DNA from: Rhipidocladum racemiflorum
Taxonomy: Eukaryota; Streptophyta; Magnoliopsida; Poales; Poaceae
Assembly (NCBI GenBank): GCA_036346355.1
Contig: CM070590.1
Span: forward strand, 40,023,749 to 40,087,748
Length of the DNA: 64,000 nt
Reading direction: 5' to 3'
Shown: piece after piece, positions 46,801 through 55,949 of the stretch
How positions within the stretch are numbered: position 1 is the stretch's first letter
Layout: each line of letters opens with the position of its first letter
Notes under the pieces: model-generated
Told to the model about the DNA's origin: nothing
The model's input: the letters and a program-made list of their open reading frames with translations, nothing else
Database searches by the model: none
Made by a program: the position numbers and the translations under genes

Positions 46801-47186
46801 TTAAGAGGTTCCATGCCAAAGGGAAACTCGCACCCCGTTATGTTGGACCATTTAAGATTTTAAGTCGCAGAGGCGAAGTTGCTTATCAGCTGGAGTTGCC
46901 ACAGTCGTTGGCAGGAGTGCATGATGTATTCCATGTGTCCCAGTTGAAGAAGTGCCTCCGAGTTCCTGAGGAACAGACACCGCTAGAGTTAATTGAGTTG
47001 CAAGAGGACTTGACTTATAAGGAGCATCCCGTGAGGATTCTGGACACAATGGATCGAGAAACTAGAAACAAGTCAACCCGTTTCTGTAGAGTTCAGTGGA
47101 GCAACCATGAAGAAAGCGAAGCGACTTGGGAGCGCGAAGAGGATTTGAAGAAAGAGTTTCCAAACCTATTCTGTAGTGAGCCCTGA
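43861..47186 (+). pseudogene. pol of D, frameshifted but nearly complete
   Basis: The protease Asp is at about 43945, and 44017-44301 is open with ILIGGIEFLANLIILETQ and VILGMDWLSKHKAVLDCGRR. RT starts at 44399 (IAKRPYRMSTEELVEMKKQL; SSPWGAPLLFVKKKDGSFRM; YRALNEVTVKNKYPLPR), with FIDDIL at 44866 and the thumb to 45182. RNase H (45240-45640) is broken. Connection and zinc-finger region are 45648-46112. The integrase core is near 46130-46600. The C-terminal 208 codons (46560-47186) are intact: LRVTPLRGVKRFHAKGKLAP, YVGPFKIL, then a chromodomain ending EEDLKKEFPNLFCSEP at TGA 47184-47186. This is the best chromodomain in the window. Confidence 0.83.
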
Positions 47187-47208
47187 ATCTCGGGGACGAG
47201 ATTCTATT

Positions 47209-47220
47209 AAGGGGGGGAGG
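47209..47220 (+). promoter_or_regulatory. Polypurine tract of D
   Basis: AAGGGGGGGAGG ending two bases before the 3' LTR at 47223; identical to the tract of H. Confidence 0.75.
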
Positions 47221-47625
47221 TTTGTAACACCCCAAAATTTTGCTTTTCTTAAATTCATGTGTGATTTGGCACTTTGGTGAATTTTTGGAATTTTCTGGGA
47301 TTTATTTGGAATTTATTTGAATTTATTCCATTTTGAAATAATTAAAGAATTTAATTTTGCAAATAAAATTTTGTTGGAAATATTTTATTTGAGTCCAAAA
47401 TGATCCAAAGTATTTTCCAGAATTTTTCGAATTTTTCTCGAGTCATTTGCTATTTTTAATGAATTAAATGAATTCTTGGGAATTATTTTAAATATTGAAT
47501 CATTTGGAAAATCAACTCGGGTCAAGTCTTGTTCATCCGATCGAGCCCGAGTCGGACTTCGAAGTTCGAGTCCGACCGAGCCACGTGACTCGACCGAACC
47601 CACTCCTAAACCTAATCAATCCCAA

Positions 47626-47647
47626 CCGTTGGATCAAGATCCAACGG
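47626..47647 (+). repeat. Palindrome in LTR
   Basis: Perfect inverted repeat with AA spacer, upstream of TATA at 47829. Confidence 0.85.
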
Positions 47648-47828
47648 CCGAGTGAGATCCGCCGTACGGTTGAGCCGTGTCCGACCGAACCATTCGCGCC
47701 CGGTCCGACGGGGCCGATCTGGACACGTGGGCGGTTCTCGTGCCGTCTTCCCCGCTGAGTCCGAAGCCGACTCCGCCGAGAGCGCCGCCAGAATCGACTA
47801 GGGCTCGCCCCGAGCACGCCTCCCGGGC

Positions 47829-47835
47829 TATTTAA
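47829..47835 (+). promoter_or_regulatory. Candidate TATA box, D 3' LTR
   Basis: TATTTAA 606 bp into the LTR. Confidence 0.55.
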
Positions 47836-48212
47836 TGCCGGATCGCACTTCGAGGACCGCCGTGACCTTGCGCTACTTTTTGCCTTAGCTTGCTAAACCC
47901 TAGCAGCCGCCGCTTGCTCGGGATTGCTCGCCGTAGTAGCTTAGGGTATTGTGGTGGTTTTTCACCTTCCGCCGCCGCCCGCCGCCGTCGAGGAGAAGAA
48001 GGCCGAGCAGGATCCAGAGCCAAGGCGACTCGAACGTGACCACGCACGCCGCCGAGGAGCCCCGTAGCGCCGCGCTCTTGGTCATCGCCCCGTCTCCGGT
48101 GCCCAAGCCTCGCCGCGCCATCGCGGACTTCTCGCGAGCTCGGTGAACCGCCGATCCAGATCGGTCGTGCGGTTGAGGTGAGTTCACGTGTTCCAAACCC
48201 GATTAGATCTGA

Positions 48213-48234
48213 CCGTTGGATCAAGATCCAACGG
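48213..48234 (+). repeat. Palindrome in LTR leader
   Basis: Perfect inverted repeat with AA spacer, about 30 bp after the GGTGAGTT site. Confidence 0.85.
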
Positions 48235-50576
48235 TTCACAATTGCCACGTGCCGGAGTAGTGTTATTATAGGATTAGATCGGGACCGTCCGATCTAAATC
48301 GAACGGCCCACGATCAACGAGTAGTTTCAACGTGTTAACCCTGGATCTAATCCGCCGCCGTTGATTTTCAAACCAACGGCCCGTGATTGCGCCACGTGTC
48401 GGAAGTTGGACCGACGCGTCGCCAGACGCTGGCTGGCAGCGTAATCGACACGCGGGGCCCGCGTGTCCGATCGCACCGCGGACGTCCATCCATGACGCCA
48501 TCGGTGGACCCACTGCCGCACCGTGGCCGTAAGTGAGCCCCGCCGACGCCAAAGAATGACGCTACCCGAATGGGCCCACATGTCAGTCTCACATGGAGCC
48601 GTGGACCGGGTCCACGGTAGACCCGAGCCGAGCGTGGACTACGCCCATGGACCGGCTGACGTCAGCCAACCAATCACAGGATGACACGTGTCCATGCTGA
48701 CGCAATAATTAATTTCCGAAAAAGAAAATGATTTATTAATTCGAAATATTGATTCAAATTTAGATTCAAACTTCAAACGCTTATAACTTTTGCGTTTCAA
48801 CTCCGATTTGAGTGATTCAAATTTCTAAATTTGTATAAAATTGAGATCTACCTAAATATGAATTTTATTTAATTTTTGGACTAAAGTTTTTCTCTGTAAA
48901 ATTATTTAATTGATTATTTAAACTTTAAATAATCATAACTTTTGCATTTTAACTCCAAATTTGACGATTCCAGTTTCTAAAAATCCATAAAACTATGTTC
49001 TTTCTGTTTATGGATTTTATTTGGGTGTTTGGATACTTTTTGCCTATTGTTTATTTGTGTATTTGCTATTTGCACGCTTTACGAGTAGACGTTGAAGTGC
49101 CGGAAGGATTCGAAGGAGAAGTATTGACTCAGGATCCAACTCAAGACCAAGAACAAGTACTTTTTGAAGGCAAGTTGTGCTTTGACCATGTTGATCCTAT
49201 TTCGAAATCTATTTTGATTTAAACTATTGCATGCTAGTTCAATTAGAAAGATACTTTGTTTAAACCTGGGGGTTAGATAAATACCAATTTGCTGTATGAC
49301 ACCTTGATTACTTAAGTATGTGCCATGACCCTTGTCACCCTAGTTGTGGATTACTAGTTGGACATTATTAAATTGCCAACATGGGTTTTAGACCGTTGTA
49401 GTATACTGCTTAGACCTGCTACGTGCTCATGACATGATTTTGGACAATCAAATGTTAATATTGACTTAATGATATATTGAACCTGTTTTGGAAAAGTATC
49501 ATGTGATGTTGATGGCACGTGGTGCATGGTAATCAAGCCGGGTTTGATAAACGATTTCGGCCGGGGCATGTGGCAAGAGTAATCAGGTGGGCCGATTGTG
49601 GCTTTGGGGATGTTGTTTTGTTTCTTAGGGTACTCTTGCCCTGGTAACTATAAGGACTTAACCTTGCAAGCCTTTGAACTGGGTCATACTTGCAACCACA
49701 TGGTCGGAATGGGACAGCCCTAGTTGACTAAGTCGCTAAGGACTCACTTGTGGAGCCTCAGGGTGTCAATTACACCGCTTGTGTGATTGTGCGGGGAGCG
49801 TATCGTGGGTGTGGCCAGGTACCCATATAACGGTGTGTTGGTCCCATACTTCGCCTTGGCTAAGGGAAGGGATGGTGTAGAGCACGAACCGGAGAGGACC
49901 ACCGGGGTTGTTTGAGGCTTCAGAAAGGCTTTGTTACGGGTACTCGCCTTTGTGGTGTTTGACTGTATCTTGTGTGTAAAGTGCATATCCTCTTCAGAGT
50001 TTAGAATCTATTTAAATAGCAGAGTCCACTGATCGACAATGCTCGGAATTCTGATCAAGGGTTAGACTTTACGAAAATAACTTGGATTTGAAAGGTTGAA
50101 ATGGTTTAATAATGAAGTTGATGGAAATGTGGTTTAGGATGGGGAAGATGTTTACTAAACTTCTTGAAAAGTTATTTATGCTTTACTTATTTTTACCGCT
50201 TTCGAATCTACTTATATTACTTGTCAAATGTCAAGTTTCGCAAAAATACCTTGTGCTATTCCTTTGTACCAAGCCATGCATATAGTATATTAGCTTGCAT
50301 TCTGTGCATGACTTGCTGAGTACCAAGTACTCACCCTTGCCTCAATACAACACCAGTTGAAGAGGAGACTACACCAGCTTTGGAGGAGGAACTCCAAGAG
50401 GATCCGTCTACTTAGGGAAGCGAGCCCAGTCAGTTGCCTGTGGTATACTGGATGGCGCCACGATGTTACCTTATTTGATTTTCCGCTGCTATTATTTCTC
50501 TTTTTAATAAGTTTCGCCTTGCGAGGCATATATTTGTAACTTGACCATAAGGTCAAGTAACCAGCTTGGTTATTTA

Positions 50577-50582
50577 AATAAA
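50577..50582 (+). promoter_or_regulatory. Candidate polyadenylation signal, D 3' LTR
   Basis: AATAAA after the same CTTGACC/GGTCAAG hairpin, 127 bp before the LTR end. Confidence 0.5.
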
Positions 50583-50709
50583 GTACTTTGATAGTATCGA
50601 TTGGTATGATTGTGATATTTACCGATGTTAAGACTGTGTGCACTAGCGCGTTCCTGGACTAGTGCTGAATACACAGAGGGTCCGGATTTGCAAATTCGGG
50701 GTCCCGACA

Positions 50710-51615
50710 CGTACCGGGGCTGAGGCCAGGTACCCATCTAACGGTTGATTGGCCTAAACTTCGCCTTAGCTAAGGGAAGGGTTAGTGTGCAATAACCGGG
50801 GAGGACCACTTGTATTGTTAGAAGTTTCCGAAAGACTTTGTTACGGGAACTCGCCTTTGTGGTGTTTGACTGTACCTTGTGGGTAAAGTGCATAACCTCT
50901 GCAGAGTGTAGAATCTATTCGAATAGCCGTGTCCGCGGTAATGGACATCGCTCGGGAATTACAGTCAAGGGTTAGATTTTCTCAAAAGAATAACTTGGAC
51001 TTGAAAGGTTGGGTTTGGTTTACGAATGACGTTAATGGAAATGTGGACTAGGATGGGAAAGATGTTTATTAAACTCCTTGAAAAGTTATCTATGCTTTAC
51101 TTGTTACTACCGCTTTCGAATCTACTTATGATACTTGTTAAATGCTGTTTACTGCAAAAATACCCTGAGCCACTCCTTTGTATTAAGCCATGCATGTAGT
51201 ATATTAGCTGCATTCTGTGCATGACTTGCTGAGTACCAAGTACTCACCCTTGCCACAATACAACACTAGTTGAAGAGGAGACTACACCAGCTTTGGAGGA
51301 GGAGCTCCAAGAGGAACCGTCTACTTAGGGAGCGAGCCCAGTCAGTTGCCTGTGGTATACTGGATGGCGCCACGAAGTTATCTTATTTTTCCGCTGCTAC
51401 TATTTCTCTCTTAATAAGTTTCGCCCTGCGAGGCGTATATTTGTAACTTGACCATAAGGTCGAGTAACCAGTTTGACTATTTAATTAAAGTACTTTATTA
51501 GTATCGAGTGGTATGATTGTGATATTTACCGATGTTAAGACTGTGTGCACTAGCGCGTTCCTGGACTAGTGCTGAATACACAGAGGGTCCGGATTTGCAG
51601 ATTCGGGTCCCGACA
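50710..51615 (+). repeat. Tail of the 5' LTR of E
   Basis: Starts CGTACCGGGGCTGAGGCCAGG in LTR-middle sequence and ends GGGTCCCGACA. It includes the TGAGTAC-CAA-GTACTCA hairpin (about 51228-51245). The polyadenylation motif reads AATTAAA (51483-51489) instead of AATAAA. Confidence 0.85.
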
Positions 51616-51619
51616 GAGG

Positions 51620-51631
51620 TGGTATCAGAGC
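51620..51631 (+). promoter_or_regulatory. Primer binding site of E
   Basis: TGGTATCAGAGC four bases after the LTR; initiator-Met tRNA type, perfect. Confidence 0.9.
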
Positions 51632-51831
51632 CATACTGACCGTAGGCTCAACCTTAGTTAGAATGGTCGTAGAGAGGTTAAAACCTATTTTCTAAAAGCT
51701 AAAAATTTGTCAAGATAAGAAATGACATCTCGACTTATCCCATTCTTTCTTTTCTTGTATCTTGCTGAATTTTTCCTTACCTTCTCACGATTTAAAAATT
51801 TCGAGTTCTTACGTGAGCACTCTTGTGACAG

Positions 51832-52587
51832 ATGGAGGGAGAGTTCAACTACATCGATCTGGAAGTTGGTCACGCCGCGGAACTTTGGCGTATGCTCTGA
51901 GACTCGGAGATTTTGAGAAGCCACAATACCAAGTGAAAGTGATCGACAAGTAGGATTGATCAAGGCTTGTGACGTGAAGATTGTGGTACTGCTAGGAAGA
52001 AGGGCCAGGCAATCGCCTCGATACAGCACCTTTGCCAGGAGATCTACAATGTAGATGGGTATCCAAGAAGTATCACGACGAGCAATGCGGCACATTACCC
52101 GCATCTACGCCAGAGAGTTGAGAGCACGGTGTTCGATATCATCCACAAGCAAAGAACAACCTTCTTGACCCGAAGGCGATTCAGGATGTGGATGCCATGG
52201 TCACCTGCTTGGCACGACTTGTGGTCGCCAGAGGATGTACTCGATGATACAGTCAAGGAGCTACAGAAGGCCCGCAAGGAGATCACGGCAGAGAAGAACA
52301 GATGGCGGGAAGCTCAAGAGTATGTGTCACACCTTCTGCAAAGGATAGGAGAGTTAGAGACGGCATTGTACGAACCAGAGCTAGAGCCAATGCTTGAGCT
52401 GCACGAGCCAGACCCGGAGGAGCCGGAGCTTGAGGCGGACACTGCTTCTTCGACTACCACAGATGACACAGTTGCTGGACATGGCAATCGTTTCGCGCCT
52501 ATGCCGCAAAGATCCGTACTCGTGCCGTGGAGGTTTTCGATGAGTGAGCGTAGGTTCTATAGTGAGACGCCACGAGTCGCGTCATAG
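51832..52587 (+). pseudogene. Extra pre-gag frame (orf0-like) of E
   Basis: Starts MEGEFNYIDLEVGHAAELWR at 51832. A TGA (51898-51900) and later frame changes interrupt the first half. The second half is open from 52129 to the TAG at 52585-52587. It reads LDDTVKELQKARKEITAEKN, then RWREAQEYVSHLLQRIGELE (heptad-like, probable coiled coil), an acidic ELEPMLELHEPDPEEPELEA tract, a Thr/Ser patch and a basic end FSMSERRFYSETPR. It lies between primer site and gag, with its own start, in the same strand and order as in D. Function is unknown; an accessory protein of this lineage is the best guess. Confidence 0.62.
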
Positions 52588-52828
52588 AATAAAGAGTCAC
52601 CCTTTAGGCGTTAGACTCCAGTGTTAGTTCGATTTGGATTTTCATTGCTTGCTGAGTGTGCAGTATGTGTTGCAGGCCTTTAGGCATTGTAAGCAACCAT
52701 ACCAAGTTATTGATATCATTAGTTAATAAAGTTGGACCTTAAAGTTACACCTTTCGCCCCGCATAAGTTCCATATTACTTGTCTATTCTTTTTTCCCTAT
52801 CATCTCTAAAACCGAGAGCAAACCACAG

Positions 52829-53930
52829 ATGGTGAACACCCGTGGAAACTTTGGAGGCAATGGAAGTGGTTCTCGCCCAACAGAAAACCCCAATGATGGA
52901 GCACCAGCACCGCCACTGGATATGCAGAATTTTGGAGCATTTCTTGCTGCTCAGACTCAGTTGATGCATGCTATGATGCAACAGATGCAACACGTCACTG
53001 CTCAGGCCACCGCTAATCAAGTCAATCAGGGACAACGCCAGAATACCAGACTGTCAGAGTTCATGAGGACCCATCCACCCACTTTTTCTGGGAATGCCAA
53101 TCCGTTGGAGGCCGACGACTGGTTAAGGTCAATTGAGAGGAAGCTACACATTGCTCAATGCATAGGAAATGAGAAGGTACTCTACGCTTCTCATCAGTTG
53201 GAAGGAACAGCCGCTGAATGGTGGGAGAACTTCTGTGCCACGCAAGAGAACCCTCAAGATATCACTTGGGAGGAGTTCACCAGTGCGTTTACAAGATTAT
53301 CACGTGCCTGAAGGAATCATGGATCTCAAGAAGGAGGAGTTCAGAGCACTGAAGCAAGGTAATCAGCCAGTGGCTGACTACCTGAACAAGTTCACACAGC
53401 TTGCTCGCTACGCACCTGAGGATGTAGCAACAGATAAAGCCGCAGTCTCAAGTTTCATGAAGGGACTTAACTCAGGACTACAGTGGGACTGATCACCCAC
53501 ACCTTCCAGATTTCCAAGAATTGGTGAATAAGGCGCTTATTCTTGAGGACAAGCGCAAGGAACCGGATGAGAACAGAAGCGCAGGATGCAACAAACAGGA
53601 TCACGCCAGTGGAACGCAAATGGCGTCGAGAGTTGCACCAAATCAATTCTTCGATTCCAGCCATAGAATACAACAAGGACAACGCTACCACGGCACCAAG
53701 ACCCGTCAATCAAAACTATCAGACTCCCAAATTTCACCGTAAACGCCGCTCCAGTGCAAATAAGAAGGAACAGTGAGACGCTGCTACAATCGCAACGAGC
53801 CAAGACACTTTGCCAATGATTGTCCAAAGAAGACGGCAGGAGTAACCCCGATTCGCTTCAACACAGGATCCACGCCCGGCTAGACGCTAAAGACTCAGGA
53901 ACCACATCCTGCATCAGGTGAGAGGCCGAG
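52829..53930 (+). pseudogene. gag of E, few frame changes
   Basis: Open from ATG 52829 for 160 codons: MVNTRGNFGGNGSGSR, MHAMMQQMQHVTAQAT, LSEFMRTHPPTFSGNANPLE, LHIAQCIGNEKVLYASHQLE and ENPQDITWEEFTSAF. A frame change at about 53290 leads into 53169-53492 (MDLKKEEFRALKQGNQPVAD, YLNKFTQLARYAPEDVATDK). Another precedes the zinc knuckle (about 53776-53825), where the second Cys reads CGC (Arg) and the conserved Gly reads Arg. The best preserved gag of the family here; it encodes the capsid-nucleocapsid precursor. Confidence 0.78.
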
Positions 53931-53936
53931 TCAACC

Positions 53937-55949
53937 ATGTCACCGCGGATGCACTGCAGAATGCTACGGACGTCGCAGGGTAAGTTACTAGTCAACTCAC
54001 ACTGCAATGCTTTGTTTGACTCTGGAGCTTCGCATTCGTTTGTTTCGCAAGGCTTTGCTGCTAAAAATGATTTGGAGATTGCAAGGCTTAAATGCATGCT
54101 TATAGTTCAAACCCCTGGTTCTGAACTCCGAACGAAAGTAGGATGTTCCGGGGTGAGAATACTAATAGATGGGATAGAGTTCCTAGCGAACCTTATTATT
54201 TTGGAGACCCAGACCTTAGACGTCATTTTGGGAATGGATTGGTTATCCAGGCACAAGGCCGTGTTGGATTGTGGACGAAGGACTATCTCAGTTGAGAGCC
54301 CATGTGGAAAGAAAGTGGAATTTCAAGCCACTGCCGTTAGAGATGGACAGTCGATGGTTAACAGTACCAAGGCAACCAGCATAGAAGATGTCTCGGTAGT
54401 GAATGAGTACCCAGATGTTTTTCCTGAAGATCTACCTGGTATGCCACCGGACAGGGATATAGAGCTTGTACCTGGTACAGCGCCGATAGCAAAGAGACCT
54501 TATCGGATGTCCACCGAAGAATTGGTAGAGACGAAGAAACAGCTTGAAGAGCTAATGGAGAAAGGATTTCAAGAACTGAAGACGAGATTGACATCAGCAC
54601 CAGTGTTGGTTCTGCCGGACGTCAATCAAAGCTTTCATATCTATTGTGATGCATCGCGTCAAGGACTTGGATGTGTGTTGATGCAGAACGGAAAGGTCGT
54701 CGCTTATGCATCAAGGCAGTTGAGGCCGCATGAGGAGAATTATCCGATGCATGACCTAGAGCTAGCTGCCGTAGTGCATGCCTTGAAGATATGGCGTCAC
54801 TATCTAATTGGAAACAGATGTGAAGTATACACGGACCATAAGAGTCTTAAGTACATCTTCACCCAATCGGACTTGAACATGAGGCAGAGAAGATGGTTAG
54901 AGTTGATCAAGGACTATAATGTTGGAATCCATTACCATCCAGGGAAGGCAAACGTAGTTGCCGATGCCTTGAGTCGGAAAAACCATACCGTGAATATGTT
55001 GATAGCCACGAATCAGGATGAGCTATGCCAGGAATTCCAGAGAATGCATATTAAAGTCGTACAAGAAAGATTCATGGCAGCATTGGAAGTGAAGCCCACC
55101 CTGGAGGATCAGATCCGAGAAGGACAGAAGGATGATAACAAGATCCGCAGGATTAGGCCCAAAATTGAGGAAGGCAAGGCGAAGGACTTCAAGCTAGATG
55201 AGCAGGGCACGTTATGGATGAAGGGTCGCATTTGTGTGCCGAACAAAAAGGAGCTGAAGCAGTTGATTCTAGAAGAAGCCCATGACTCCAAGTATTCAAT
55301 TCACCCAGGAAGTGCCAAGATGTATCGGGATTTGAAGGAGAGATTTTGGTGGCCGAGCATGAAGCGTGAAGTTGCCGAGCATGTTGCATTGTGCGACGTA
55401 TGCAAGAGAGTCAAGGCAATGCGTCAGAGACCAGCAGGATTGTTGCAGCCGCTGAAAATACCTGAGTGGAAGTGGGAGGAAATCGGAATGGATTTCATTA
55501 CCGGTTTGCCTAAGACTCAAGGAGGTTATGACTCCATATGGGTTATAGTGGATCGCTTGACCAAAGTAGCCCATTTTATCCCCGTGAAGACCACTTACTC
55601 GGGAGATAAATTAGCAGAGTTGTACATGATCAGGATCGTCTGTTTGCACGGAGTGCCAAAGAGGATTGTATCGGACAGAGGTACCCAATTTACCTCAAGG
55701 TTCTGGAATAAGTTGCATGAAGCCATGGGAACCCGTTTGAACTTCAGTACAGCCTATCATCCACAGACGGATGGACAGACCGAAAGAGTCAATCAGATTC
55801 TGGAGGATATGTTAAGAGCGTGTGCATTGGCTTATGCTACCTCTTGGGATAAGAGTTTGCCGTATGCCGAGTTCAGTTACAACAATAGTTACCAGGCTAG
55901 TTTACAGATGTCACCTTTTGAGGCACTGTATGGTCGACCCTGTCTGTGA
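53937..55949 (+). CDS. Open protease-RNase H-integrase frame of E, RT missing
   Basis: 670 codons uninterrupted. Protease has D28 of DSGAS, then VILGMDWLSRHKAVLDCGRR (about 93-112). The start of RT (PIAKRPYRMSTEELVETKKQ) runs to EKGF (about 211) and then joins directly to QELKTRLTSAPVLVLPD. RNase H has D238 (CDAS), E275, D300 (TDH) and D343 (ADALS). The integrase zinc finger has H449 in HDSKYSIH and a C-DVC pair. The core has D519, D580 and E616, a D-35-E spacing. It stops at TGA 55947-55949, supplied by the L2 LTR; the natural gene continued. The true start is upstream in gag. All RT catalytic motifs are absent, so it could not copy RNA, yet the RNase H and integrase residues are all present. 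Confidence 0.85.
   Translation: MSPRMHCRMLRTSQGKLLVNSHCNALFDSGASHSFVSQGFAAKNDLEIARLKCMLIVQTPGSELRTKVGCSGVRILIDGIEFLANLIILETQTLDVILGMDWLSRHKAVLDCGRRTISVESPCGKKVEFQATAVRDGQSMVNSTKATSIEDVSVVNEYPDVFPEDLPGMPPDRDIELVPGTAPIAKRPYRMSTEELVETKKQLEELMEKGFQELKTRLTSAPVLVLPDVNQSFHIYCDASRQGLGCVLMQNGKVVAYASRQLRPHEENYPMHDLELAAVVHALKIWRHYLIGNRCEVYTDHKSLKYIFTQSDLNMRQRRWLELIKDYNVGIHYHPGKANVVADALSRKNHTVNMLIATNQDELCQEFQRMHIKVVQERFMAALEVKPTLEDQIREGQKDDNKIRRIRPKIEEGKAKDFKLDEQGTLWMKGRICVPNKKELKQLILEEAHDSKYSIHPGSAKMYRDLKERFWWPSMKREVAEHVALCDVCKRVKAMRQRPAGLLQPLKIPEWKWEEIGMDFITGLPKTQGGYDSIWVIVDRLTKVAHFIPVKTTYSGDKLAELYMIRIVCLHGVPKRIVSDRGTQFTSRFWNKLHEAMGTRLNFSTAYHPQTDGQTERVNQILEDMLRACALAYATSWDKSLPYAEFSYNNSYQASLQMSPFEALYGRPCL
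55940..55944 (+). repeat. Putative left target duplication of L2
   Basis: CTGTC directly before the L2 LTR; other Tekay copies continue GGACGCCATTGAATTGG here. The right copy would be outside the window. Confidence 0.55.

Larger units (their letters stand above)
38102..50709 (+). mobile_element. Full-length Tekay element D (right unit of the F/D array)
   Basis: LTRs 38102-41565 and 47223-50709, primer site 41570-41581, extra frame 41785-42536, gag from about 42770, pol to 47186 and purine tract 47209-47220. It is the most complete copy by content. The left LTR also serves F. Flanks do not form a 5-bp duplication (the right flank is CGTAC), so the array was probably made by recombination between copies rather than by simple insertion. 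Frames are interrupted at many CAG/CTG sites. Confidence 0.88.
47223..50709 (+). repeat. 3' LTR of D (3487 bp)
   Basis: Pairs with 38102-41565 and carries the same landmarks: palindromes 47626-47647 and 48213-48234 (both perfect), TATA 47829, GGTGAGTT 48177, TGACGTCA 48657, conserved short frame 49070-49222, AATAAA 50577. Differences in the first 300 bp lie mainly at CCAGAA/CTGGAA/CTGAG. The next bases (CGTAC) belong to the middle of the E LTR. Confidence 0.92.
50710..55944 (+). mobile_element. Tekay element E, 5' part, RT-deleted
   Basis: The last 906 bp of a 5' LTR, primer site, orf0-like frame, gag and a long open pol frame that ends where L2 is inserted (55944/55945). The 5' 2.5 kb of the LTR is missing at the junction with D. 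RT is deleted across a 12-bp direct repeat. Sequence divergence from T1, H, F and D is higher, and the pol frame is clean. The 3' half (end of integrase, chromodomain, 3' LTR) lies beyond L2, outside the window. Confidence 0.85.
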
